From positions 1 through 64,000 of the forward strand of contig BPJV01000003.1 in the NCBI GenBank assembly GCA_026004795.1: DNA of 64,000 bases, read 5' to 3'. Shown here one piece after another: positions 16,690 through 25,950 of the stretch; position 1 is the first letter of the stretch; each line of letters starts with the position of its first letter. The DNA is from Pirellulaceae bacterium. Its GTDB lineage: Bacteria > Planctomycetota > Planctomycetia > Pirellulales > Pirellulaceae. The notes under the pieces were generated by a model, which saw only the letters and a list, made by a program, of their open reading frames with translations, searched no databases and was not told where the DNA came from. The translations under genes were made by a program, and so were the position numbers.

Positions 16690-19044
16690 TCAGTCATACA
16701 GCAAGTACGCGGCTCGGCGGGAGAGAAACTTGTCGACTTCCGCCGCCGCGGCTTCCAGGATTCGCTCCGGGGTAGCCCCTTGCTCCATCAGCTGCACCAC
16801 CTCATCGTTTCCAATCAAGCGGTTCAGGTGCTTCCGCTCCCAGGCCTCGGGGTAAAGCTTCCGCAGGGCAACGGCAAGCTCCACGCCCACCTGCACCGGC
16901 TGCAGCAAGCTGCGGTCGACGACGTCGATGTACAGGCCGTCGCACTCCTCCCCCGCGTATTTGCTGCTATCGGGCGTAAAACGAATCGGCACCCAGCGTA
17001 CTCCCGGGACGCGCCGCTGTCGCAGATAGGCGGCCAGCTCCACCCCGTCGATCCACGGAGCGCCGATGATTTCAAACGGCGTATCGGTACCGCGTCCCAC
17101 AGACAGATTCGTCGTCTCCAACATGCCGATGCCCGGATAGAGATAGGCCTGCTTCAGATTGCGCATGTTCGGTGAGGGATTGACCCAGCGAAGCCCCGTG
17201 GCATCCCAGCTCATCTCTCGACGCCATTCGGTACAGGCAATCACTTGCAACTCCAGATCCATATCGCGTTCTACGCGAAAGAGCTGCGCCAGCTCGCCGA
17301 CGGTCATCCCATGACGCAGTGGCAAGCGATGAAATCCCACGAACGATTCTTTCCCGCGATCCAACATGGGGCCGGCAACGTGCACGCCATCGAGCGGATT
17401 GGGACGATCCAAAACGACGAACTTCTTTCCGTGTTCCGCCGCCGCCATCATCGCCTCGCCCATCGTCGAGACATAGGTGTAGAAGCGCGTCCCGATGTCT
17501 TGAATGTCGAACACCAAGGTATCGATCTCGGCCATCATGGCCGGCGTGGGTCGACGCGTGTCCCCGTAGAGACTGAACACCTTCAATCCGGTTCGACGAT
17601 CTCGGGAGTCATTGATGCGGGCCACATCGAGCTTTCCCTCCAATCCGTGCTCCGGGCTGAACAACACCCGCAGATCCACTTCGGGTGCCGCTGCCAATAC
17701 TTCGATGGTGGTTCTTCCGTCGCGCAAACGGCCCGTATGGTTGGTGATCAGTCCGATTCGCTGGCCTCGCAAAACGCGAAAACCGTCTTCTTCCAACACA
17801 TCGATGCCACAGGACGTGGGATGCGGGTAGGCCGGTGCGGTGTCATCGCGAATGGCCGTGGCAATACGATTGGCGATTTGGCCCGCCAAATGATTCACGC
17901 TGCCCTTGCCATCAGGATGGACACGATTACTCAAAAAGATGAAGAACAAATCCAATTCCGGATCGATCCACATCACGGTGCCGGTAAACCCTCCATGGCC
18001 GAACGCGGCAGGTGAGAGCAGATCGCCACGATTGCTCGAGTACCCCGTCTGCTTGTCCCATCCCAACCCGCGCCAACCGCTGGAGACCCGATACCCACGC
18101 GTCATCAACTCCACGGTGCGGGGATGCAAGACGGTCTGGCCACCCTCGCCGCCAGCAAGCCGCGCCCCGGCAAGCATGGCGGTAGCGTAGCGGGCCAAGT
18201 CGCTTGCCGTAGAGAACAAACCAGCGTGTCCAGCCACACCACCCAACAAGTAGGCGCGAGGATCGTGGACCACGCCGCGCATCCACTGCCCATCCCGCTT
18301 TTCGGTCGGCGCCGCCCGTGCCTGTAACTCCGGCGGCGGATTGAATCCAGTTTCCAACATCCCCAACGGCTGAAAGATCTTCTTGGCGGCGAACTGATCC
18401 AGCGGCCAGCCGCTGATCGCCTCCACCAGCTTCCCCAGGACGATAAAGTTGACGTCGGAATACTTGAATTGCTGGCCCACAGGTGCAATCAATCGCAAAT
18501 CACAAATCTTCTCCCAGGCCTTTTCGGGGCCCTGTCGATAGTCAGCTAACGGATTATCGGGAGTAAGTCCACTCTGATGCACCAACAGATCGACGACGCG
18601 GATAGCATCCTTGCCATGGCTTCCGAAAGTCGGCAAGTACTTGGCCACACGATCGTCCAGCCTCAACCTGCCCTCTTCAACTAGTCTCATGATACTGGTG
18701 GCCGTGGCAACCGGCTTGGTCAGCGATGCCAAGTCAAAGAGGGTATCGATCGTCATCGGTTCGGCATCCGGTGCAACCTTTCGCAATCCAAAAGCGTTCA
18801 AGTAGGCGATTTTTCCGTGGCGGCCCACGCAGATGACGCAGCCCGGCATGTTCCCGGCGGCAATCGCCTGTTCGACCAACGGTGCGATCTGTGCCAACCG
18901 TTGGCCATCGAAACCGACCTCCTCAGCAGTCACTGTGGGAACGTCCGTGCGTGCAACGGGAGCGGCTGACTGCGCCCACAGTCGATTCCACGCCAGGAGC
19001 AAAATGAGCATGCCCCCCGGCCTTCGGCAGCAGAAGCCACGCAC
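16690..19044 (-). CDS. Serine beta-lactamase-like / NamZ (DUF1343) fusion
   Basis: A 784-residue protein with an N-terminal hydrophobic export signal (about residues 11-25). Residues about 40-400 are a class C beta-lactamase/penicillin-binding-like domain: SLTK (SxxK nucleophile) in FDLASLTKPVAT, YSD in FKYSDVNFIVLG, and HGGFTG in place of KTG. Residues about 410-784 are DUF1343, the NamZ family, exo-beta-N-acetylmuramidases that release MurNAc from peptidoglycan fragments; RIGLITNHTG, LFSPEHGLEG and VFDIQDIGTRFYTY are typical. In Bacillus the corresponding ybbE and ybbC genes are separate neighbours in a muropeptide recovery cluster. The fusion suggests joint processing of cell-wall fragments. 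Confidence 0.85.
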   Translation of the reverse strand: MRGFCCRRPGGMLILLLAWNRLWAQSAAPVARTDVPTVTAEEVGFDGQRLAQIAPLVEQAIAAGNMPGCVICVGRHGKIAYLNAFGLRKVAPDAEPMTIDTLFDLASLTKPVATATSIMRLVEEGRLRLDDRVAKYLPTFGSHGKDAIRVVDLLVHQSGLTPDNPLADYRQGPEKAWEKICDLRLIAPVGQQFKYSDVNFIVLGKLVEAISGWPLDQFAAKKIFQPLGMLETGFNPPPELQARAAPTEKRDGQWMRGVVHDPRAYLLGGVAGHAGLFSTASDLARYATAMLAGARLAGGEGGQTVLHPRTVELMTRGYRVSSGWRGLGWDKQTGYSSNRGDLLSPAAFGHGGFTGTVMWIDPELDLFFIFLSNRVHPDGKGSVNHLAGQIANRIATAIRDDTAPAYPHPTSCGIDVLEEDGFRVLRGQRIGLITNHTGRLRDGRTTIEVLAAAPEVDLRVLFSPEHGLEGKLDVARINDSRDRRTGLKVFSLYGDTRRPTPAMMAEIDTLVFDIQDIGTRFYTYVSTMGEAMMAAAEHGKKFVVLDRPNPLDGVHVAGPMLDRGKESFVGFHRLPLRHGMTVGELAQLFRVERDMDLELQVIACTEWRREMSWDATGLRWVNPSPNMRNLKQAYLYPGIGMLETTNLSVGRGTDTPFEIIGAPWIDGVELAAYLRQRRVPGVRWVPIRFTPDSSKYAGEECDGLYIDVVDRSLLQPVQVGVELAVALRKLYPEAWERKHLNRLIGNDEVVQLMEQGATPERILEAAAAEVDKFLSRRAAYLLYD

Positions 19045-19101
19045 ACCGAGCCACAGGCAAGCGTTTCGGAAACCCTGGGAATTCCATGTTCTGTCACTCT
19101 C

Positions 19102-20172
19102 TTAATCGCATGAGATTGCTCGATCCACCGGAGAAACAACTTGCCGTGGTGGTCTCAGGTGGGTTCCCATCCCTTCGGGCACGCGTTTGCCTACCCATTG
19201 CACTACCCAATCCTCCATCCACCGTTGGATTCCTCCGCCTTCCCGGCGGGCGAAATAGGCCATGTGCCCGCCTCGTTGCGTCACCAGCACGCGCACGGCG
19301 GGCGAAAACGGGGCTTCGATGGTCGTGACGGGATCGATAATTGGATCCTGCCTATCCACCAACACGTCGGTGGGAATCACGATGTGGCGAACCCATGGGG
19401 CAGCGCTGGCATCAGTATAGTATTCCTCCGCGCTGCGGTAGCCACTCAACGGTGCCGTGTAACGTTGATCGAACTGCCGAATCGTTTTGGGAAACGGACG
19501 ATAGGGCAGGGCAGCCCATTGAGGCCACCGATTACGCCGTTGCCCCACCTGATGCATCAGCAACCGAATGTAATAGCGGCTGTAGATTGCCCGTGAGAAT
19601 CGATCCATGTTCGCGGCGCACGCGTGCAAGTCGACCGGAGGAGCGACCGCTAATGCGGCGTTGATGGCACTATGCACATCAGGGTAGGGAAGGGCACCTG
19701 CGCCGAGTTCCCCCAACAGTTTCAACAAGATGTTGCCACTCAACGAGAACCCGATTACCGCCAAGGGAGCAGACGGAAATCGGCTTGCGGCAGCCGCCAA
19801 CACGGCGGCAAGATCGGCACTCGAGCCAGCGTTGGCCGGCTTCCAGGCCAGCTCCATCCCGGCACCGCATCCTCGCAAATCGACGCGCCATACCCGCACC
19901 CCACGCTGCCGCAGACGAGCGGAGAGGCGTGCCAGGTAGGGACTGCAGTGAGCGCCGCCGAGTCCGTGAAGCAGGACGACCAGTGGGGCCGACTCGACAA
20001 GCTCTGGCTGCGCATCCTCGTGCACCACGATACGCTCTCCATCGCGCAAGGGGATCAATCTGGTCGATGCTTGGTAGGGAGGCACACCACCACGGTCCAG
20101 ACCGATCCACAGCGTCTGCAGATGCCCGGTGCGGAGGAGGGGGTGGGGACGGAAATCGACGTACTGAACCAT
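19102..20172 (-). CDS. YheT-type alpha/beta hydrolase
   Basis: A 356-residue protein of the YheT / UPF0017 alpha/beta hydrolase family. The N-terminus FRPHPLLRTGHLQTLW is diagnostic. LVVLLHGLGGAHCSPY forms the oxyanion region and GFSLSGN holds the nucleophile Ser; PTDVLVDRQDPIID contains a likely Asp, and RGGHMAYF the catalytic His. No transmembrane segment is seen. Substrate unknown, probably an ester or acyl compound. It lies 57 bases upstream of the lactamase/NamZ gene on the same strand and may be co-transcribed. Confidence 0.86.
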   Translation of the reverse strand: MVQYVDFRPHPLLRTGHLQTLWIGLDRGGVPPYQASTRLIPLRDGERIVVHEDAQPELVESAPLVVLLHGLGGAHCSPYLARLSARLRQRGVRVWRVDLRGCGAGMELAWKPANAGSSADLAAVLAAAASRFPSAPLAVIGFSLSGNILLKLLGELGAGALPYPDVHSAINAALAVAPPVDLHACAANMDRFSRAIYSRYYIRLLMHQVGQRRNRWPQWAALPYRPFPKTIRQFDQRYTAPLSGYRSAEEYYTDASAAPWVRHIVIPTDVLVDRQDPIIDPVTTIEAPFSPAVRVLVTQRGGHMAYFARREGGGIQRWMEDWVVQWVGKRVPEGMGTHLRPPRQVVSPVDRAISCD

Positions 20173-20285
20173 GGACCTCAGGTGCCGAGTGAATGCAGGG
20201 GCTACACGATGCGCGCGATCTATGGATAATCCCTCTCGATCACACCAGATGACAGCTCGCTAAGAACTTCAACGGATCTATTCTA

Positions 20286-21278
20286 ATGCCTCACTATGAT
20301 GTGTGTGGATTGGGCAACGCGATCGTCGACATCTTCCTGGAACTGGACGAAGCAGAATTCGCCACCCTGGGATTTGAGCGAGGTACGATGCGGTTGGTGG
20401 ACAAGGAGTCCCAGCACGCGTTGCTCGAACGCTTTCACAATGGCCGCCACGATCTCCGACTGGTCAGCGGCGGTTCCGTAGCCAACTCGATCATTGCCCT
20501 TTCCCAGTTGGGTGGCAAAGCCGCCTTCATCGGCTGTGTGGGAGATGATCGCTATGGGTTGCATTATGTCGAGGAGTTCGAGCAGTTGGGAATCGATATC
20601 GGCAGTCCCATCCTCTACGGAGAAACGACCGGAACCTGCTTGGCCATCATCACTCCGGATGCCGAACGCACCATGCGCACATGCCTGGCCATTTCCAGCC
20701 ACCTCTCGGCCGAGCACGTCGACGTCCATCGCATCAGCGAGTCCCAGTGGTTATTCATCGAAGGTTACGTGTTCGCCAATCCAGAAACGGGGCAGGGAGC
20801 CATCGAGCGGGCCATCGAGATCGCGCGTCAACAAGGGACAAAGATCGCCTTGACGTGCTCCGATCCTTTCATCCCTGAGGTCTTCGGGGAGCCCTTTGCC
20901 CACGCGCTCCGTCAAAGCGACTTGCTGTTTTGCAATGGTCCGGAATCGATGGCGCTGACCGGTGCTTCCACGCCTGGAGAAGCCTTCGCAAAGCTCGCGG
21001 ACATGGTTCCCAACTGCGTGGTCACCGATGGCCCTCACGGCGCTCACGTCCGTTATGACGGCCAAACTGCCCATGTACCGGCCGTTCCCACCGATCCGAA
21101 AGACTTGACGGGCGCCGGAGACATGTTCGCGGGAAGTTTCCTGTACGGGATCACCCACGGCTATTCACCGGTCGATGCCACCCGTGCGGCCAATTATCTG
21201 AGCCACAAAGTGATCAGCCAAATCGGCGCGCGCATGCACGAAGACTTGCGCGAACTGTGGAACGAAGCACTCCAGTGA
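20286..21278 (+). CDS. PfkB family sugar/nucleoside kinase (adenosine kinase-like)
   Basis: A 330-residue kinase with both PfkB signatures: SGGSVANSIIALSQLGGKAAFIG near residue 60, and DLTGAGDMFAGSFLYG near residue 278, where the Asp of GAGD is the catalytic base. The N-terminus (DVCGLGNAIVDIFLELDE) and overall length are closest to the adenosine kinase-like branch, which phosphorylates adenosine or a sugar using ATP. The substrate is inferred. Eleven bases or so separate it from the downstream ThpR gene, so the two probably form an operon. Confidence 0.87.
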   Translation: MPHYDVCGLGNAIVDIFLELDEAEFATLGFERGTMRLVDKESQHALLERFHNGRHDLRLVSGGSVANSIIALSQLGGKAAFIGCVGDDRYGLHYVEEFEQLGIDIGSPILYGETTGTCLAIITPDAERTMRTCLAISSHLSAEHVDVHRISESQWLFIEGYVFANPETGQGAIERAIEIARQQGTKIALTCSDPFIPEVFGEPFAHALRQSDLLFCNGPESMALTGASTPGEAFAKLADMVPNCVVTDGPHGAHVRYDGQTAHVPAVPTDPKDLTGAGDMFAGSFLYGITHGYSPVDATRAANYLSHKVISQIGARMHEDLRELWNEALQ

Positions 21279-21288
21279 GACCTCGACG

Positions 21289-21858
21289 ATGGACACTTCG
21301 CGGCTATTCATTGGCCTGCCGGTCAGCGCCCCGGCCGCCAGCCAACTCGCCCGCCTGATCGATCGTTTGTCCACTCGTATTCCATCGGTGCGCTGGGTAC
21401 CGCCTGAAAATCTTCATTTGACACTGAAGTTTCTCGGCGACACCCCGTTGGAGCGCATTCCCGCGATCCATCAGTGCATGGAATCGGCTGCCGCAAACAT
21501 TGGTCCCGTGGCGATGCGCATCGAATCGTGTGGATGCTTCCCTCCTCATGGCGTTCCCCGAGTTTTGTGGGCCGGCGTACATGTCGAGGGCGATGGCCTG
21601 CTTACGATCTACCAGCGACTCGACGACGGTTTGGCAGAATTGGGAATTCGGCCAGAAAGCCGAAGCTTCCATCCGCACATCACCCTAGGCAGAACCACGC
21701 GCGCGGTCGCTCGCGAACAAGCCGACCTTCGCCGCGTCCTGCAATCAACAAACTTTGCCACCCATTGCTGGGCGGAACAAATCGTTCTCTATTCCAGTTC
21801 GCGTGGGCAGAAAGGTGTCGAGTACACCAGCCTGGCTACTGTCCCACTGGCCTCCTAA
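21289..21858 (+). CDS. thpR: RNA 2',3'-cyclic phosphodiesterase
   Basis: A 189-residue 2H phosphoesterase (ThpR/LigT). The two catalytic HxT motifs are HLTLKFLGD (about residue 44) and HPHITLGR (about residue 127). The enzyme opens 2',3'-cyclic phosphate ends of RNA to a 2'-phosphate. MDTSRLFIGLPVS at the N-terminus is typical. Length is standard. It follows the PfkB kinase closely on the same strand. Confidence 0.9.
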   Translation: MDTSRLFIGLPVSAPAASQLARLIDRLSTRIPSVRWVPPENLHLTLKFLGDTPLERIPAIHQCMESAAANIGPVAMRIESCGCFPPHGVPRVLWAGVHVEGDGLLTIYQRLDDGLAELGIRPESRSFHPHITLGRTTRAVAREQADLRRVLQSTNFATHCWAEQIVLYSSSRGQKGVEYTSLATVPLAS

Positions 21859-21913
21859 CGCGCGCGACCGCCTAGGCAGTCCGCGGCGATCGCCGCCCGC
21901 CAATGATCTGGAA

Positions 21914-23279
21914 TCAAGCCCACGGATCGCGTGCAGGACGACTGCGCAACCGATTGGCTTCCGGGTCATCGACGAACGTCTCCGTGGCTGGATCCAGCCG
22001 CAGGGGACGTTGCAGGATCCATGATAGGGCCGCTGCATGACAGGCGATATGGGATCGCCGCATTACATGCTGATTCGCTCGTGGCAGCCGGCGGCTTTTC
22101 ACGCAATCGAGAAAATCGCGGCTATGAGCCGAGACGTCCAAACCGCGGACGCGTTTGGCCGATTCGGGAATTTCGTTCTCCAGGGCAGCATTGGACACCA
22201 CAATCCCCCCTTCGTCGCCCGTCTCGACCGTCCCCTCGTCGCCTACAAAGCGGACGGGGCAAGTCCCCAGCTCTTGGGTCCATCCGGGACGTTGGCCAAA
22301 CGGGGTGGTTAAGAAATCCAACACCAACTTGACGCCATTCTCGTAAAAGCAGGTGATTTGATTGTCATGCGGTTCATAGCGCACGGGCATCGTGTCATCG
22401 GCTTGATTGGCCCATTGGCACAAATCGACCGTATGCGCGCCCCAATCGAGCAACTTGGCACCGGAATCGAAATCCCAATATCCCCGCCAGCGACCGTCGA
22501 CGTACTGCTTGTTGAAAGGCCGCCACGGGGCCACGCCCAACCACAAGTTCCAATCGCACTGCTCCACCGACGGTGTCGGTTCACCAGGCAACCACTGTGT
22601 TTTGATCTCCGGCTGATAAACCGATGCGATCAGGGTGTGCAGTTTTCCGAGTTTGCCTTGCTGGGCCAATCGAACTGCGATCTGAAAATTCGGTACACTT
22701 CGCCGCTGTGTCCCGGCTTGAAAAACGCGTTGGTGCTTCGTGGCCGCATCGGCCAGGCGCTGACACCACTCGATCGTCAATCCACAGGGTTTCTCGCTGT
22801 ACACATCCTTGCCCGCTTCGAACGCCATAATCGATGCGGGCGCGTGCCAACGATCCCCCGTGGCGATGAGCACGGCATCGATGTCTCGGCGATCCAATAA
22901 TTCACGGAAATCGCGGTACGTCACGCAATCCGTATTGCCGTAGTGTTGATCGACCAGCTTCTTGCCCTCCTCTCGACGCGAAGCATTGGACGTCGGCCAG
23001 TGCAACGCATTGTACATCCTGGTGCTGTAGCATGGCGCTCAGGTCATACCGGCAACGTGGTCCGACACCAATGACTCCTAACGCCACGCGCTCGCTCGGC
23101 GCCGCTTGTCCCTCACGTCCCAGCGCGCGTGCAGGTACGATGGTCGGAAGCAATGGTGCACTGGCAGCCGCCACGAAGGCCCGACGCGAAATACCAGGCC
23201 TTCTCTTCTCACGCCACGCTTTGTTCTGGTCACCACATTGCCCGCGTACCTCACGCACGTTCTCGCGTTGCATCATCAT
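21914..23279 (-). pseudogene. Gfo/Idh/MocA family oxidoreductase, split by a frameshift
   Basis: Two overlapping minus-strand frames together make one oxidoreductase of about 450 residues. The upstream frame (from 23279) has a Tat signal, ISRRAFVAAASAPLLP, and the start of the NAD domain, VALGVIGVG followed by CVALADV. The downstream frame (ending at 21914) resumes at NASRREEGKKLVDQHYG and holds DAVLIATGDRWHA, GKDVYSEKPCGLT (with the catalytic EKP) and the C-terminal domain. One extra G on the + strand at 22988-22989 restores a normal ALADVNASRRE if removed. It is either a recent pseudogene or a sequencing error in a GG pair. The intact protein would be an exported dehydrogenase of sugars or similar. 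Confidence 0.82.
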
Positions 23280-23891
23280 TGCCCTTTCTCGAACAAACGA
23301 TCGTCAATCGTCCATTGCCCGTAGTTGCGCGGAAGATCCTGCCGTCCCCCACCATCATCTCCAACACAGCAAGAAAATAATCGGTCCATGCAGCGGAAAC
23401 CGACCTCTCGGGGGTCTAGCGCCCATGCGATCCGCAGAAGCTAAAGGAAATGATCTCCCCAGGGTTGCTTCTCGCTTCCAACTTCCCCGTGGCAATCAAA
23501 CACACCTTGGCGGGGACGACGACAATTTCGTCGAGAGATCATTGTATCACGAGCCCGTCGGCTCCGCATCGAATGGGTGAGCGGTGCAAATGGGACGCAC
23601 CGCTGCTGTGTGGGGTGCTTCCCCCAAACGGGTCCATGAGTCGCGAGGGTCGAACTCCATGAATTCGATCAGGAAAATTCTCATGAGCAGAAAGTGGCAC
23701 AGTCCGGAGCAGCTCATCAACAAGCTTCTTGAGGCGGAGGCACTTGTCGTCGTTCGCCCAGACGATCGGCCAGGTAGGCCAAACGTTGGAGGTCGATCGC
23801 AGCATCACTGCCGATGGGTGTTGGACGCGCCGACGAATTTGTTTTTAACGCGCGCCGTGGCACATTCGCCGGCTGGAAGTAGTTTCCATAC
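23280..23891. other. Intergenic stretch without a supported gene
   Basis: This stretch separates the Gfo/Idh gene from the repeat cluster. I see no protein family, tRNA or strong promoter here; several short open frames lack ribosome-binding sites and recognisable sequence. Confidence 0.4.
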
Positions 23892-24075
23892 TTCAAATAC
23901 CAGCACGACGCGTTTCAAATTCCAGCACGCCCCGCCAGCGAGTGATAAAGCACTTCAATACAAGCACGACGCGCCAGCGAGTGAACCAGCAAGTGAGCAA
24001 AACAATCGACGAACCACGGTGCGAACCACACTCGCTTACGCAGCGTGCTGGTATTCAAAGCGTGCAGGTATTGAA
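23892..24075. repeat. Cluster of about five degenerate copies of a roughly 31-bp intergenic repeat
   Basis: Consensus approximately TTCAAATACCAGCACGACGC then GCCAGCGAGTGA. Direct copies: 23892-23912 (truncated), 23914-23945 and 23954-23984. Inverted copies: 24029-24059 and 24060-24075 (truncated). The two orientations face each other across about 45 bases. Translated, the unit gives HDAPASE, which I recall at the starts of many over-called small proteins in Pirellulaceae genomes, so it looks like a dispersed planctomycete repeat. Confidence 0.65.
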
Positions 24076-24282
24076 TGCGCGCTAGTAATGGAAACTGCCT
24101 TTACTCCTCAGCTCCAGCCGCTGCACAGCCGAGAAGAGGAACCATCACCCGTTATTTTACCGATACTCTCGTACCCCCCCGGTATAAACCATGGGGGCAG
24201 CTCAGCCGTACCAGCTCGGGGATTCACTTCCATCGATCCCTTGACAACAGTGCGGCCGATCCGTCAGCGGCGGCTCGAACAA

Positions 24283-24417
24283 TCAATCGGCACCTGGCGG
24301 TTGTACCAGGTGCCTCGGTGGCGGGGCATCAGAACCGCTGGTCAACGCGGTGGCCACCATGCCAGTAAACAACGCCAGGGCGATTAATATCGTGGCCAAA
24401 CGCTCTTTCTTTTTCAT
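24283..24417 (-). CDS. Possible small exported or membrane peptide
   Basis: A 44-codon ORF beginning ATG (24415-24417) and ending TGA (24283-24285). The peptide starts MKKKERLATILIALALFTGM, a positively charged N-terminus followed by a hydrophobic helix (about residues 7-25), then a polar, proline-rich tail. This is the pattern of a signal peptide or single-pass membrane peptide. A weak GGGAG lies upstream. It begins 72 bases after the stop of the cupin gene on the same strand, so it could share its transcript. No family is recognised, and the ORF could be accidental. Confidence 0.4.
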   Translation of the reverse strand: MKKKERLATILIALALFTGMVATALTSGSDAPPPRHLVQPPGAD

Positions 24418-24489
24418 CGCGTTGAAAACTCCCGACCGAAAGGAAACCAAGAAATCCGCCGAGTAGCAGCACTGCTCCCGCGGAGTGGT

Positions 24490-24852
24490 TTACTCGTCGA
24501 ACCATTCGTCAGAGGCATCGAATTTCGGAGAGGCGATGATCACCACCCGCATCTTGCCCACCGCTCGGTGGCGTGTTCCTGGCCGAATAACGATGGCCGT
24601 GTGAGGACGCACGGGAATGGATTTGCCGTTCAATTCCATCCGTGCTTCGGGGGAACACTCCAAAAAGAAATAGGTCTCGGTGATGCGGCGGTGATAGTGT
24701 GTCCGAGCGTCTTCCAGAATGTCGGTAACATGCAACGAATAGGGCACGGAAGAGTCGTCCATCAGACTTCTGCGGGCCCATCCACACGGGCAGCGCTGCG
24801 CCTCGATCTGCGCGAAATCGACGACGTCATAACCTTTCGATTCGACGCTCAT
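24490..24852 (-). CDS. Cupin-domain protein
   Basis: A 120-residue single-domain cupin. Cupin motif 1 is THYHRRITETYFFLE (two His and a Glu as metal ligands) and motif 2 is PHTAIVIRPGTRHRAVG (third His). Small cupins of this type bind a metal and often a sugar or organic acid; some act as isomerases. The substrate cannot be inferred from context. No signal peptide, so it is cytoplasmic. Confidence 0.82.
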   Translation of the reverse strand: MSVESKGYDVVDFAQIEAQRCPCGWARRSLMDDSSVPYSLHVTDILEDARTHYHRRITETYFFLECSPEARMELNGKSIPVRPHTAIVIRPGTRHRAVGKMRVVIIASPKFDASDEWFDE

Positions 24853-25950
24853 AAGTTCCGGCCCCTTTCCCCAGCACGCGTTGTTTACTAAACGCTACGA
24901 CTTATGTTGGTTGCGCAGTTTAAGGCGTGATGGGCTGGTTGTGTAGACCTTAGGAGCTTTCCACCTACCGCGTCCCCACGTCAGCACCAACTAGCCCCCC
25001 CATGGAGGCCCTTGCCATTTCCATTCGTTATGCACTGCCGGCACCTGATCGTACCGCGCGGCATGCCCGCGGCGCGCGTGCTGGCGGCTGAACCGGCGCG
25101 TTGGCTTCTGGCACCGGCAGCGTGAGGCCAGATTATTCGGAGAGCCCTCACCGACGACCAACACCCCTGATGGCGTCCCGTGCTGTAGGCACGCGCCCAT
25201 GCGGATCCGCCCCGAGACAGGAGGATCGTCCGTCGACCAGACGATGGCTGGTGAGTGCCCGCAGAGAGGACCAACCAACGACAGCGACTCTCCCCGCGAG
25301 AAGCACTGCCATTGTTGGTGAGAGGCGCGAAAACCTTAACCGATTTTCCCTCACCCCTTGTGGACGCCACATTCCACCTGAAGCGGTGGTCTGTTAAGGG
25401 TTATGGTGGGAAGGGGGAGCGATTATGGAAGATTGATCGGAAGCGAATCGGCGTGCAGCTCGCCCTAATCGTCAAACTTTGCGCGACCGCTATCACCGTA
25501 GCAGACTGTCGCCCTAAGTTGTTGCTACAAAAAAGGTTGCACGCCCCTCAAGCGTTCTGTTCCGAGCATCCGATACTACCCAACGGCACGTTTCCCCACG
25601 GGCAAATCCAAGGAAGGAACGTGTTGCCGCCGGAGGAACGAAGAGCCCAAGGATGGCTCATCCGGTACCTGGCGCGGCAGACTTAGGCCGATTCAGCCCT
25701 GGCATCGTTTCCACGGAGAGAGTCGAGGATCAGCACTTGGCGTTTTTCCGTAGGCAACACCGGCATCACGAAGTGGGGCATGAGGTCCGCGCGATTTCAT
25801 TCCCAATGCCGCTGCAGGTTAGAGGGCGATTTCGTTGGCGACTTCGTACGACGAAACCGGTCTCGGCCTCGTTTGAAGCACCCCCAACGCAGAAGCGGCC
25901 GTCGCCCGCCAGTCAAAATGAGGTTCATCGTTAAAGGGAGTTTAGGCTCG
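24853..25950. other. Gene-poor 1.1-kb stretch
   Basis: Several overlapping open frames on both strands are present but none has a recognisable domain or ribosome-binding site. Around 25310-25380 there is a CCCTCACCCC-type segment, similar to simple intergenic repeats common in planctomycetes. I see no tRNA. The last 60 bases hold the ribosome-binding site of the cysteine-rich gene. Confidence 0.4.

Noticed and set aside
23892-24075. CRISPR array
   Set aside because: The repeats are degenerate, in both orientations, and spacings are irregular; no cas genes are near.
23584-24387. Open frame of 267 codons on the + strand
   Set aside because: It runs across the repeat cluster, has no recognisable domain, and opposes the small ORF; the HDAPASE text comes from the repeat.
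24981-25370. 129-codon minus-strand frame
   Set aside because: No recognisable domain, biased toward simple-repeat sequence, and no ribosome-binding site.
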